Assembly: GCF_024758005.1 (NCBI RefSeq)
Contig: NZ_CP103288.1
Coordinates: 4,340,001-4,404,000, forward strand
DNA: 64,000 bases
DNA from: Pseudarthrobacter sp. NS4
GTDB lineage: Bacteria; Actinomycetota; Actinomycetes; Actinomycetales; Micrococcaceae
Direction of reading: 5' to 3'
Of the stretch, positions 46,822-55,732 are shown piece by piece (within the stretch, counting starts at the first letter, position 1; the number at the start of each line of letters is the position of its first letter). A program made the translations under genes and the position numbers. The notes under the pieces are model-generated. The model ran no database searches, had not been told where the DNA came from, and saw nothing but the letters and a program-made list of their open reading frames with translations.

Positions 46822-46860
46822 GAAGACCCCCACCGCCGGAATCCGGCAGCGGGGGTCTTC
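46822..46860 (-). terminator. terminator downstream of rplI
   Basis: Arms GAAGACCCCC (46822-46831) and GGGGGTCTTC (46851-46860) surround an inner CCGGAATCCGG hairpin; on the minus strand GCTTTG follows. It ends the rpsF-ssb-rpsR-rplI message. Confidence 0.75.
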
Positions 46861-46873
46861 ATGCAGTCAGCTA

Positions 46874-47326
46874 TTACTTGCCGGCTACTACGTCGAGTTC
46901 GATCACAGCAGCAACGTCGTCGTGCAGACGGACGTTGGCCTGGTAGGAACCTACCGACTTGATGTGAACCGGCAGTTCAACCTTGCGCTTGTCGATGCTG
47001 CCGAGTCCGGCGGCCTCAACAGCATCAGCGACGTCGGCCTGCTTGACCGTGCCGAACAGGCGTCCGGTCTCGCCAGCCTTGACGACCAGCTTGACCGGCT
47101 TGGCGGAGAGTGCAGCGGCTTGCTTCTGAGCGTCTTCCAGGGAAGCGTGCTCGCGGGCAGCGCGGGCAGCCTTGATGGACTCAACCTGCTTTTCGCCGCC
47201 CTTCGACCAGGTCAGGGCGAAGTTGCGGGGCAGCAGGTAGTTACGTGCGTAACCGTCCTTGACCTCGACAACGTCACCAGCAGCACCGAGACCGGTTACT
47301 TCGTGGGTCAGAATGAGCTTTGCCAT
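46874..47326 (-). CDS. rplI: 50S ribosomal protein L9
   Basis: A 150-residue two-domain protein. The N-terminal [20 protein letters not shown] then [12 protein letters not shown] is the L9 signature; a long central helix and a C-terminal alpha/beta domain follow. Last of the operon, 17 bases after rpsR, with AAGGAAGGG upstream. Confidence 0.97.
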   Translation of the reverse strand: MAKLILTHEVTGLGAAGDVVEVKDGYARNYLLPRNFALTWSKGGEKQVESIKAARAAREHASLEDAQKQAAALSAKPVKLVVKAGETGRLFGTVKQADVADAVEAAGLGSIDKRKVELPVHIKSVGSYQANVRLHDDVAAVIELDVVAGK

Positions 47327-47343
47327 GTTAGTTAATCCCTTCC

Positions 47344-47583
47344 TTAGCCGCGGCCAGCGCCGGAGTAAGGCAGCAGAGCAACTTCGCGGGCGTTCTTGAT
47401 TGCCTGTGCGATCTTGCGCTGTTCCTGGACCGTGACGCCGGTGACGCGACGGGCGCGGATCTTTCCGCGGTCGGAGATGAACTTGCGCAGCAATGCTACG
47501 TCCTTGTAGTCGATGACAGTGATGTCAGCGGCCTTCAAGGGGTTGGACTTTGGTTTGGGCTTACGGAGTTCAGCCTTAGCCAT
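47344..47583 (-). CDS. rpsR: 30S ribosomal protein S18
   Basis: A 79-residue basic protein: [19 protein letters not shown] and [20 protein letters not shown] are S18 signatures. AGGAG precedes the ATG. It partners S6, encoded upstream in the same operon. Confidence 0.97.
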   Translation of the reverse strand: MAKAELRKPKPKSNPLKAADITVIDYKDVALLRKFISDRGKIRARRVTGVTVQEQRKIAQAIKNAREVALLPYSGAGRG

Positions 47584-47709
47584 CGTGGAGCTCCTATTCT
47601 AGGGAGCCCGTGGATATTGATCCACGGGATGGTGGTGGTCCGACGGCGGCAGTCACCCTGGTGCCTGTAGGCACTTCGGGTGGTCCCGTCGTCGGGCCTT
47701 AATGGGTGT

Positions 47710-48288
47710 TTAGAAGGGAGGTTCGGAATCGGGGCCGTTGCCCCAGCCGCCTGCATTGGACACACCGGGCGTAGCCCAGGGATCGTCCTGTGCAGCCTGC
47801 TGGTTGCCGCCGCCCCAGCCTCCGCCGGAATTGCCGCCCTGGTTTCCCCCAGGAGCGCCTCCTCCGAAACCGCCGCCGCTGTTGCCGCCGCCGAAGCCAC
47901 CCGGTGCACCCTGTCCGCCGGAGCGCTGGGTGCGGTTGACCTTGGCATTGGCATAGCGCAGGCTGGGGCCGATTTCGTCGACCTCAAGCTCGATAACGGT
48001 GCGCTTTTCGCCTTCTTTGGTTTCGTAGGAACGGCTCTTCAGGCGGCCGCTAACGATAACGCGCATGCCCTTGGTCAGGGACTCGGCCACGTTCTCGGCT
48101 GCTTCACGCCAGACGGCGGCGCGGAGGAACAGGGTTTCCCCGTCCTTCCACTCGTTGGACTGGCGATCAAAGGTGCGGGGGGTGGAAGCGATGGTGAAGT
48201 TCGCTACTGCCGAACCGGACGGTGTGAACCGCAATTCCGGGTCATTGGTGAGATTACCTATGACCGTAATGGTGGTCTCGCCTGCCAT
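47710..48288 (-). CDS. ssb: single-stranded DNA-binding protein
   Basis: A 192-residue SSB. OB-fold in residues 1-115 ([20 protein letters not shown]), a Gly/Asn/Gln-rich linker, and the acidic protein-interaction tip ending DSEPPF. AAGGAGG precedes the ATG. Between rpsF and rpsR as usual. The 126-base gap after it (47584-47709) contains hairpin-forming sequence on the minus strand. Confidence 0.96.
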   Translation of the reverse strand: MAGETTITVIGNLTNDPELRFTPSGSAVANFTIASTPRTFDRQSNEWKDGETLFLRAAVWREAAENVAESLTKGMRVIVSGRLKSRSYETKEGEKRTVIELEVDEIGPSLRYANAKVNRTQRSGGQGAPGGFGGGNSGGGFGGGAPGGNQGGNSGGGWGGGNQQAAQDDPWATPGVSNAGGWGNGPDSEPPF

Positions 48289-48362
48289 CTACTGCCTCCT
48301 TGTTCGATCCTGGGTGAAGAGTGCGTTTCCTGCGGGGTAAAGAATGAAAATTGGTGCTGAAA

Positions 48363-48668
48363 TTACTCAGCAACAACCTTCTGCTCTTCGGGGCGGGTGA
48401 TCTTGGTGCGCATGATGGTCTCGTTAAGAGACAGCTGGCGGTCAAGTTCCTTGGCGGTTTCCGGCTTGGCGGTGAAGTTCACCACGGCGTAGATACCTTC
48501 GGACTTCTTCCTGATGTCGTAAGCCAGCCGGCGACGGCCCCAGATGTCAACCTTTTCGATGGTTCCACCATCGTTGGTGATGACGTTCAGGAACTTCTGA
48601 AGCGACGGCTCAACGGTACGCTCTTCGACCTCGGGGTCGATGATTACCATCAATTCGTAAGGACGCAT
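48363..48668 (-). CDS. rpsF: 30S ribosomal protein S6
   Basis: A 101-residue ferredoxin-like protein starting [16 protein letters not shown] with the canonical RRLAYDI and GIYAVVNF strands. ATG at 48668 follows AAAGGAGG by 11 bases; an upstream GTG overlaps the site. First gene of the operon, preceded by a structured leader. Confidence 0.97.
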   Translation of the reverse strand: MRPYELMVIIDPEVEERTVEPSLQKFLNVITNDGGTIEKVDIWGRRRLAYDIRKKSEGIYAVVNFTAKPETAKELDRQLSLNETIMRTKITRPEEQKVVAE

Positions 48669-48679
48669 ATGTGAACCCA

Positions 48680-48722
48680 CCTCCTTTGGGCTAAGCGGTT
48701 ACGGCATTTCCGTAACAGGAGG
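48680..48722 (-). promoter_or_regulatory. rpsF leader hairpin that hides the ribosome site (S6:S18-type)
   Basis: In the minus-strand RNA an outer stem CCUCCU/AGGAGG, where AGGAGG is the rpsF Shine-Dalgarno, encloses the stem GUUACGG/CCGUAAC with loop AAAUG, and a one-sided 12-base bulge (CGCUUAGCCCAA) containing the CCG junction. The known S6:S18 autoregulatory element has a stem with a CCG-bearing bulge near rpsF, so feedback by the S6-S18 complex is likely. Inferred from pairing. Confidence 0.6.
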
Positions 48723-49223
48723 TTCATTTGCGATGCTGTGCGATGCCCCGCCGCCGGAACGGAGGCAGGACGCAGCACAGACTTCAATATCTTAGTGCAT
48801 TTGGGCCGGATAGGCGATTCGCTTGACTCAAGCCTAGGATTCGTGCTGGCCGGGCCACAGCGCTGGCTCCCCTATGTGGAAAAGCGCGTTACTCGCGCCA
48901 AGTTTCGCCTTGTTCGGCAGGTCATCCTGGCTGCCACCATGAACCTCTGGCTAGCCCTGGTGACCTCAGAAGCGTCTGCTGGCAGTGCGCAGGAGGCAAG
49001 TCTCAACGACGGCCGAAATATGAGTACTTGAAGGCCCGGATCTCTCTGGTGCGGTTTATGGATCAGGGTTTATATTGGCAAGCAACGGCTGGGTACCGTG
49101 CTGGACGCGACAAGCGGCCAGGCAGGTTGGTCCGCTGGTCGCCTATTTGGCTTGCGGCCCCACATGCGCATTTGAACAGTACAAAGGAATACAGGTCTCC
49201 TTCTTCCGATGGATGGGGACCTG
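48723..49223. other. non-coding gap between rpsF and the LuxR regulator
   Basis: About 500 bases without a convincing gene; short frames on the plus strand lack ribosome sites. It must hold the rpsF operon promoter (on the minus strand TAAGAT at 48794-48789 is a possible -10) and the LuxR-type gene promoter (not clear). A short palindrome CTTGACTCAAG lies near 48822-48832. Confidence 0.5.
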
Positions 49224-51917
49224 ATGTCGTTAATTGGCCGAAGCAAGGAGTTGGACCGGATCCTTTCCGTGATCCGGGGGCCCAAGGAGTCCGCACTCAC
49301 GGTCGTCGGGCGACGAGGTGTGGGAAAGACTTCCCTTCTGTCCGAGATCCCCACGCTTTCCGATAACCGGACTGTCTTCCTGCGGGCAAGCCCATCAGAG
49401 TCGGACTGGCCGTTCTCTGGTCTAACGGCGCTCCTGAACGGAATCGATGATCCCGTCCTCAACCGTTTCGCCGACGAGTTGCTCCGCGGTTCCGCCGGCG
49501 CCATGGACGTTCCCACGGTCTCCACCATGCTCCTCAGCGGACTGCACCAGCGCTCGTCCTCCCGAACAGTCATTGTCATGGACGACGCGGACCAGCTGGA
49601 CCCCAGCAGCCAGGCGGTGATCGGATTCCTGGCGCGCCGCCTCTCCCGAACCGACATGGCGCTGTTCGTCAGCGTGCGGGAAGAAACTCCTGATAGCACG
49701 TTCGCGAGCCTGCCAATCCTTCAACTGAGGCCCCTGAGCTACAACGACACGGTCCGGATGCTCGAGTCCATCCCGGCACCGCAGACCGCAACCGCGGCCG
49801 TCCATGCGGTTGCCGCCGCAACCCAAGGCAACCCGCTCGCCGCGGTCGAGCTTTATACCTGCCTGCTTGAGCGGCAGGCCGAAGGGAAATACGCCCTTCC
49901 GGTACCGTTATCCTGCAGAGGCAGCTTCGAAGCCGAGTTCGCTGCGGCAGTCGGAGGGCTGACGCAGGAAGCTCGCCACGTCCTGGACCTCCTCTCGTTG
50001 TCTTGCCGGAGCGACATCGCGACCCTGGAAAAGGTGTACAGCCAGCTGTGGCCCGGGGTCGACGAACTCCTGGCCACCGGCATGGTCAGCAGGACCGGAC
50101 CGCACCTTCGGATCCAGGACCAGCTGCTGCGCGGATACGTCTCCGCGGCCATGACACCGGCAGCGCGGACCGCCAACCACCGCGCCATGGCCGAAGCGGC
50201 CGGTCCCACCGACCCCTATGCCCGGAGGTGGCACCTTAGCTTTACCGCGTTGGAACGGCAGACGCCGTTCGGCCTGCTCCGGTCCGCCGTTGACCTGATC
50301 CGCAGCGGGGATACAGCCCTCGCCTTCGAATATGTTGAACGTGCCCTCACCATCAATCCTTGGGATGGTGAGACTGCCGCCAGCCTCACCACTGTGGCCG
50401 AACTGCTGTTCAACAGGGCTGAGTTTGTCTACGCCAAGCGCTACCTGGTCTGGGCACAACGGTTGACGCGTAATCCTGCACTGATTCTTCGCCTGACCGG
50501 GCTTGCCTTCAAGATCCAGTTCATCCAGGGGGCCGTGGTGCGCTCCACCATGGTGGTGCGCTTGGTCAAGGAATTCGGCCAGCACGACCCCGCATACGCC
50601 TCACACCTGCTGGCCATAGCTTCCCTCTACTATGCTGAGCGCTGGGAGCTGGAGGATGCAGCCTGCGTCTTGAAATTAATCGAAAAGTTTCAGGATTCAG
50701 CGTCCGCGGACTGCCTGGCCGTTGTGGGGCGCGCCAAACAGTTGATCGAGGCCATAGGCGGAAATGCCGAACACCTCGGCCGAAACCACGAGGCCGGCGG
50801 AGGTGAGATGGTGGCGACGCTCCTGGTCCAGGGGCGCTCCCTGAGCTATGCGGAACACCATGAGCTTGCCCGGGAGGCGTTCACCATGGTCCGGAATTCC
50901 GTTGGGTCAAGCAACATCAACTGGCGGGAAACCGCAAACTTCCTTGCAGTGGACAATGAAATCCGCGCCGGCAATGTCCGAACGGCAATTAAACTCATCG
51001 AAGAGCTGGAACTCTCTGAGCCGGAAACCAAATACCACCGCGGGATGCGGCACATCTTCCGGGTGTGGCGGGCGCACGCTTTGGGTGACGAAGGGCTTGC
51101 ACGTGCGCATGTGGCGGAGGCGCAGCATTTCTCATGCGCTGAGAGCCACCCGGCCCTCACAGCTCAACTGGCCGCGTGCCAGGGACATTTTGCCCTAATG
51201 CGCGGCGACCTTGCGGAATCATTCGCGCAGCTGTCCCGGGCTGCGGAGATCGGTATGGCCTTCCGCAACCCCACCTTACTGCGATGCGAGGCGGACCTGG
51301 TCGAGGTCCTGGTCCGCCTGGGACGGCACCGGGAAGCGACTCAGGCGCTCTTCCGCCTGGAGAGCCGTTCCGTGGGCCTGCGCTCAGCCTGGCTGATGTC
51401 TGCTGTTGCCCGCAGCCGGGCCATGCTGGCCGACGGCGACCAGTCCCTGCAGCTGTTCAGCCAGGCGCTGGAGGGCAGGATTGCCCATGAGTCTGTGCTG
51501 GAACGGGCGCGGACGATGCTTTGCTACGCCGAGCGGCTGGGTGCATTCGGCCGGCTTCGCGAAGCCCGGGACGGACTGCTGCGTGCGAAAGTGATGTTTG
51601 ACGAAGCCGGAGCCGATGCCTGGACCCAGCACGTGGATTCCCTGCTGCTGGACGAACGGGTGGAACCAGTCCGCGCCCCTGGCAACCCCGCCATGCTGAT
51701 GCTCGCCGACCACGAGCGGGCCTTGGCAACAATGGTGGCGAGAGGTATGCGGAACAAGGAAATCGCAGCCACGCTTTACGTGTCCGTCCGGACCGTGGAA
51801 GTTCGCCTCACGGCGATCTACCGCAAGCTGGGCGTGGAATCGCGCGCCCAACTGACCGCCCTGGCAGCAGGTAAGCAAGCCGCGGCCCGGGAGCCATACG
51901 TACTGCCCGTCCTTTAG
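49224..51917 (+). CDS. large ATP-binding LuxR-family regulator (LAL type)
   Basis: An 897-residue regulator. The N-terminal AAA/STAND ATPase has Walker A GRRGVGKTS (29-37) and Walker B TVIVMDDADQL; the middle 500 residues are helical TPR-like repeats; the C-terminal LuxR helix-turn-helix reads ATMVARGMRNKEIAATLYVS then VRTVEVRLTAIYRKLG. Such LAL proteins (MalT-like) respond to small ligands. The ATG at 49224 follows GGGGA. It is 162 bases before a small frame coupled to the DegT-type gene, so may regulate it. Confidence 0.87.
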   Translation: MSLIGRSKELDRILSVIRGPKESALTVVGRRGVGKTSLLSEIPTLSDNRTVFLRASPSESDWPFSGLTALLNGIDDPVLNRFADELLRGSAGAMDVPTVSTMLLSGLHQRSSSRTVIVMDDADQLDPSSQAVIGFLARRLSRTDMALFVSVREETPDSTFASLPILQLRPLSYNDTVRMLESIPAPQTATAAVHAVAAATQGNPLAAVELYTCLLERQAEGKYALPVPLSCRGSFEAEFAAAVGGLTQEARHVLDLLSLSCRSDIATLEKVYSQLWPGVDELLATGMVSRTGPHLRIQDQLLRGYVSAAMTPAARTANHRAMAEAAGPTDPYARRWHLSFTALERQTPFGLLRSAVDLIRSGDTALAFEYVERALTINPWDGETAASLTTVAELLFNRAEFVYAKRYLVWAQRLTRNPALILRLTGLAFKIQFIQGAVVRSTMVVRLVKEFGQHDPAYASHLLAIASLYYAERWELEDAACVLKLIEKFQDSASADCLAVVGRAKQLIEAIGGNAEHLGRNHEAGGGEMVATLLVQGRSLSYAEHHELAREAFTMVRNSVGSSNINWRETANFLAVDNEIRAGNVRTAIKLIEELELSEPETKYHRGMRHIFRVWRAHALGDEGLARAHVAEAQHFSCAESHPALTAQLAACQGHFALMRGDLAESFAQLSRAAEIGMAFRNPTLLRCEADLVEVLVRLGRHREATQALFRLESRSVGLRSAWLMSAVARSRAMLADGDQSLQLFSQALEGRIAHESVLERARTMLCYAERLGAFGRLREARDGLLRAKVMFDEAGADAWTQHVDSLLLDERVEPVRAPGNPAMLMLADHERALATMVARGMRNKEIAATLYVSVRTVEVRLTAIYRKLGVESRAQLTALAAGKQAAAREPYVLPVL

Positions 51918-52078
51918 TCACCTCAGACAAAAAACGGGCCATTGCAGGTACCCGCAGTTTCCACACTGTTCCGTTCATGCACCACAGAGGCCCTGGCTTT
52001 CCCACCATAGCCGGCTTCGCGGGACTAACTTTGCATCATGGTCAAAGCACAACGCGTTCGCGCCGGGAAGGGGTAATC

Positions 52079-52180
52079 ATGGCAGAGGTACCAGTTGCCG
52101 GGTCCCGCCGTGCAACCTTCGGCTGGCCATTTGTGTCCGCCTGCAGAACATTGACGGCGAAGGAGGTGGGTGCCCGGTGA
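52079..52180 (+). CDS. 33-residue small ORF coupled to the DegT-type gene (leader or micro-protein)
   Basis: ATG at 52079 is preceded by GGGAAGGGG and the frame reads MAEVPVAGSRRATFGWPFVS onward to TGA at 52178-52180, which overlaps the GTG start (52177) of the next gene as GTGA. The AAGGAGG ribosome site of that gene lies inside this frame. The pattern of translational coupling supports real translation; the peptide has no recognised family. Confidence 0.4.
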   Translation: MAEVPVAGSRRATFGWPFVSACRTLTAKEVGAR

Positions 52181-53340
52181 CTGCGGAAACAGTCCTCGCC
52201 CAGCTCAACGTCACCAAGCCCTGGATCGGCGAGGAGGAGGCCCACGCCCTGGCGGAGGTGGTTGCCTCCGGCTGCTTGGCCCAGGGGCCCAAGGTCAAGC
52301 AGTTCGAAGCGGACTTCGGAGCCGCGCAGGGGGCGAGACACGCCGTCGCCACGTCCAGCTGCACCACTGCGCTGCATCTCGCACTGGTGGTGGCTGGCAT
52401 CGGAACCGGGGACGACGTCATCGTGCCTTCCCTTTCCTTCACGGCCACCGCGAATGCAGTGACCTATGTGGGCGCCCGTCCAGTGTTCTGCGACGTGGAC
52501 CCGGCCACGGGTAACGTGACAGCTGAGGCTATCCGGGCCGCACTGACTCTGGATACCCGGGCTGTGATCGTTGTGGACCAGGGCGGCGTACCGGTTGACC
52601 TGGACCCTATCCGAAAGCTGTGCGACCGGCACGGGATCACCATCGTCGAGGACGCCGCCTGCGCCGTAGGCTCCCAGTACAGAGGCAGGCCCGTGGGCAC
52701 CGGGGCGGACGCGACTGTGTGGTCGTTCCATCCATGCAATATTCTCACCACGGGTGAAGGTGGGATGCTGACCACGGGGCGTGCCGACTGGGCTGCCCGG
52801 GCACGGTCCCTCCGCGAGCACTCCATGAGCGTTTCGCCCACTGACAGGCACGGCTCGGCGCTGCCACCGCCGGAGGTCTGCCTTGAGATCGGTTTCAACT
52901 ATCGGATGACGGACCTGCAGGCTGCCGTGGGGATTGTGCAGCTGGGCCGGCTCGCGCAGGTGGTGGAGAGGCGGCGGGAGATCGCGGCACAGTACGTCAC
53001 CGGTCTTCGGGGCCTCAAGGGCTTGCGGTTTGTGGCCGATCCGCTCTGCGGCACCACCAACTTCCAGTCCTTCTGGCTCGAAGTCCTGCCGGGATTCCCC
53101 ACCGACCGTGAAGGGCTGCTGGCACGGCTGGCGGACGCCGGGATTTCTGCCACGCGCGGCATCACGGCCGCGCACCGGCAGCCCGCGTACCGGTGGCGTG
53201 ATACCGGCTATGCCAGCCTGCAGAACACGGAACGGCTGACCGACAGCACCCTGATACTCCCGGTCTTCCACGAGTTGGACGCCGCCGGAATCGAGCGCGT
53301 CGTGAGCTGCATCCGTGCGGCCGCCGGTGCACGGATGTGA
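52177..53340 (+). CDS. DegT/DnrJ/EryC1-family protein lacking the PLP lysine
   Basis: A 387-residue fold-type I protein like sugar aminotransferases (WecE, PseC). Most motifs remain: SSCTTALHLAL, FTATANAV, VEDAACAVGS with Asp159, and SFHPCNILTTGEGGM. In normal enzymes the last motif is SFHPRKxxTTGEGG with the Schiff-base Lys; here position 188 is Asn (AAT at 52738-52740). It therefore cannot form the internal aldimine. Related lysine-less relatives (His in ColD/E1) are dehydratases, but Asn is uncommon. It overlaps a downstream acetyltransferase, so a modified-sugar role is likely. Confidence 0.82.
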   Translation: MTAETVLAQLNVTKPWIGEEEAHALAEVVASGCLAQGPKVKQFEADFGAAQGARHAVATSSCTTALHLALVVAGIGTGDDVIVPSLSFTATANAVTYVGARPVFCDVDPATGNVTAEAIRAALTLDTRAVIVVDQGGVPVDLDPIRKLCDRHGITIVEDAACAVGSQYRGRPVGTGADATVWSFHPCNILTTGEGGMLTTGRADWAARARSLREHSMSVSPTDRHGSALPPPEVCLEIGFNYRMTDLQAAVGIVQLGRLAQVVERRREIAAQYVTGLRGLKGLRFVADPLCGTTNFQSFWLEVLPGFPTDREGLLARLADAGISATRGITAAHRQPAYRWRDTGYASLQNTERLTDSTLILPVFHELDAAGIERVVSCIRAAAGARM

Positions 53341-53996
53341 GTGAGCTCATCCTCATTGCCGCCAGCGGCCTGGCCCGCGAGGTCCTGGCGATGGTGCGCA
53401 GCAGCGGCCAGTACGACGTCGTGGGTCTGCTCGATGACGACAAGGAACTGGCTGGCGTTACAGTGGACGGTGCGCCGGTCCTGGGAACCATCGATGATGC
53501 CCCAAAGTACAAGCACGCGTTTGTGCTCGTATGTATCGACTCCGGAAGATCGAGGGAGGCAGCGGTGGAGCGACTGACAGCCATGGGCCTGCACGAGGCC
53601 CGCTACGCCACGGCAGTCGACCCCTCAGTCCAGCCCCCCGAGGGCTGCAGGATCGGCCGCGGCAGCATCCTGCTGCGGAACGTCACGCTGACAGCGTCAG
53701 TCAGCCTGGGGTGCCACGTGGTGGCCATGCCCTCGGTGACATTCACACACGACGACAATGTGGCGGACTTCGCCACGTTCGCCGCCGGCGTCTCGCTGGG
53801 CGGCGGGGTACGAATCGGGCGGGCGGCCTACCTCGGAATGAATTCCAGTGTCAGGGAACGGACATCGGTGGGGGCGTACGCCACCGTTGGCATGGGTGCC
53901 GCGGTATTCAGCAACGTGCCCGACGGCGAGACGTGGGTGGGCGTTCCGGCCCACGAAATCGACCGGGACGGGTTCGGCTTTGCTAGTGGACGATGA
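53337..53996 (+). CDS. NeuD/PglD-like sugar O- or N-acyltransferase
   Basis: A 219-residue protein with an N-terminal Rossmann-like domain (LILIAASGLAREVLAMV, VVGLLDDDKELAG) and a C-terminal left-handed beta-helix of hexapeptide repeats (VTFTHDDNVADFATFAAGVS, VRIGRAAYLGM). His in TFTHDD is the likely catalytic base. GTG start overlaps the DegT-type stop as GTGA. Transfers an acyl group from CoA to an amino-sugar or sialic acid-like nucleotide sugar, by family. Confidence 0.82.
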   Translation: MSELILIAASGLAREVLAMVRSSGQYDVVGLLDDDKELAGVTVDGAPVLGTIDDAPKYKHAFVLVCIDSGRSREAAVERLTAMGLHEARYATAVDPSVQPPEGCRIGRGSILLRNVTLTASVSLGCHVVAMPSVTFTHDDNVADFATFAAGVSLGGGVRIGRAAYLGMNSSVRERTSVGAYATVGMGAAVFSNVPDGETWVGVPAHEIDRDGFGFASGR

Positions 53997-54126
53997 ACGC
54001 AAACTTTGACCCGGGTCCGCGCGGCCTTCGGACTGGATCCGCGAAACTGCAGCCCCGGCCACTGGTTTCGGTGGTCATCCCCTGCTGCACAGGCAGCCTC
54101 GCTGCGGGAGCGTCAGCCACCCTCCG

Positions 54127-55179
54127 TTAGTCACCGTCCGGACGCCAGTATCGGAGCCCGCCCCTGGTCGCGCCGTCGCGGGCGACTTCGACCACGGCGT
54201 ATGGGAATGCCCGTCGGTCCGACTGGTCCGGTCCGCGACCGCGGACGTCCGAACTCCACGTACCGGTGTTGATGTATCGGGCGGAGCCACCCTCGAGCGC
54301 CGACTCGAGGGCCCGGTGCGTGTGGGCCGAGACGTACCAGGCCACCCCGGACCCGTACGTCTCAAGGGTTCGCACGAACCGGCCCGCGGCAGCAGGAGCC
54401 TTCTCGCCGGCGGTACTACGTCCGGCGGCTGCAAGGACGATGCGAGTGGCGGTGCGTGGGAGCGCCGACACTGTCCGGAACCGGGACAGGCGTGCCAGGT
54501 CCCGAACGGCCGCCTTATCGAGTGCGAGCCGCAGTGACTCAGTCTGCAACAGCTCGTCGTACGCAGGCTCCCGGACACGGCGTTCCGCCAGCTCGGATGC
54601 CAGGCAGGACCGGGCAACGGCCCCGGCACGACTGAGGCGTGACCTCGACGGATGGGCGTTCCAGGCGGCGAGCGGTGGCAAGTCCAGCTCGTCGGTGCCG
54701 TTGACCGCCGCGCGGAGCACCTCGGGAATCCGGTGCAGCGCGTGGTGCTGGTGCCCGTGCTCGGCCACGAGCACCTGAGGCACGTGCAGGAACCACGGGT
54801 GCACGCGGACCCGTGTGGGCTCGAGGGGTGACAGCATCGCTGACAGGCGGGAAGCAACCGAGGGCCGGGCCAACTCCACATCGTGGTTGCCGCACACGAA
54901 GTGCAGCTGCACGCCGCCCGCCGCACACGCCTCCAGCCCCCGGAACGTGTCGAGGTGTCGGGCGAGGATGGACTCGAGCCGGGCCAGACTCTCGTCCTCG
55001 TCTAACCCGGCCAGCTCGAACGTGTCACCGACGAAGACGACGTGCTGCTGCGGACCGGAGGCTCCGAGCACCCCGCGGCGCAGGAAGTCGGGCAGCACCG
55101 TGCCGGGTCGCCGGGGGTCGTCGTCCGACACGCCGAGATGGAGGTCGCTGAGGAGCCACCACCGCGCCGCACGGCTCAC
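54127..55179 (-). CDS. metallophosphoesterase
   Basis: A 350-residue calcineurin-like phosphoesterase. Metal ligands appear in order: LLSDLHLG, FVGDTFELAG, CGNHDVE, EHGHQHHAL and SAHTHRAL, close to LpxH-like (UDP-diacylglucosamine pyrophosphatase) enzymes, but actinobacteria lack lipid A. The start is GTG at 55179 overlapping the previous stop (GTGA); the frame stays open to 55230. Last gene of a seven-gene operon for a glycan-like product; may hydrolyse a lipid-linked or nucleotide intermediate. Confidence 0.85.
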   Translation of the reverse strand: MSRAARWWLLSDLHLGVSDDDPRRPGTVLPDFLRRGVLGASGPQQHVVFVGDTFELAGLDEDESLARLESILARHLDTFRGLEACAAGGVQLHFVCGNHDVELARPSVASRLSAMLSPLEPTRVRVHPWFLHVPQVLVAEHGHQHHALHRIPEVLRAAVNGTDELDLPPLAAWNAHPSRSRLSRAGAVARSCLASELAERRVREPAYDELLQTESLRLALDKAAVRDLARLSRFRTVSALPRTATRIVLAAAGRSTAGEKAPAAAGRFVRTLETYGSGVAWYVSAHTHRALESALEGGSARYINTGTWSSDVRGRGPDQSDRRAFPYAVVEVARDGATRGGLRYWRPDGD

Positions 55180-55397
55180 GCCAGCAGTTCCAACACGCGT
55201 GGAAGGACGAGGAACAGGCACATCAGCCACATAACGGCGACCACCCTGCGGGTCACCGTTCGGCCGAGGAGCCGGCGTGTCGGCTCCTCGGCGTCTGGTC
55301 CAACGCGTTGGACCTCGAGCGTGACGAGCGTGACCAGCAGGGCGAGGGCGACGAGCAGGGCGGCAATCGCAAGCAGTCCCGTCAAATACTCCATCAT
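55176..55397 (-). CDS. small two-helix membrane protein
   Basis: A 73-residue protein with two hydrophobic helices (LAIAALLVALALLVTLVTL, and RVVAVMWLMCLFLVLPRVL) joined by a basic, charged loop. AGGAG lies before ATGATG; the first ATG (55397) is preferred. It overlaps both neighbours by start-stop coupling. Confidence 0.65.
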   Translation of the reverse strand: MMEYLTGLLAIAALLVALALLVTLVTLEVQRVGPDAEEPTRRLLGRTVTRRVVAVMWLMCLFLVLPRVLELLA

Positions 55398-55732
55398 GAT
55401 AGGGTCTCCTGTCGTGCGCGTGCCAGGCACGCGAGGATGGTGATGACGCCCATCGTGATGACGCACGCCTGCCACGACCACACAGCGAGATAGAACATCG
55501 CCGTGGACACCGCCGTGAGCGCGGCGAGGCCGAGCGCCAGAACGAGCAGTACGCCGAGCGCGAGGTCGGTGACCGGCGTGAGCCGGACCAGTGCCTGTCC
55601 TGGGAGCAGGATGAGGACGGCTATCGCGGCGACCGCCTGCAGCGGTGTCGGCAGCCCGACGAGCGTGATCAGCGATAGCACAACGGCCGCGAGACCGAGC
55701 ACCATGGTGGGCCGACTGATGCCGCCGCTCAT
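55394..55732 (-). CDS. small multi-helix membrane protein
   Basis: A 112-residue protein with four hydrophobic segments (VLGLAAVVLSLITLVGLP, AVAAIAVLILLPGQALV, LALGVLLVLALGLAAL, AMFYLAVWSWQACVITMGV). Its start overlaps the previous stop (ATGA) and its stop overlaps the next ATG. Unknown family; probably part of a membrane complex of this operon. Confidence 0.65.
   Translation of the reverse strand: MSGGISRPTMVLGLAAVVLSLITLVGLPTPLQAVAAIAVLILLPGQALVRLTPVTDLALGVLLVLALGLAALTAVSTAMFYLAVWSWQACVITMGVITILACLARARQETLS

Noticed and set aside
48738..49031. 97-codon plus-strand frame between rpsF and the LuxR-type gene
   Set aside because: No ribosome site, atypical composition and no family; the region is treated as non-coding.
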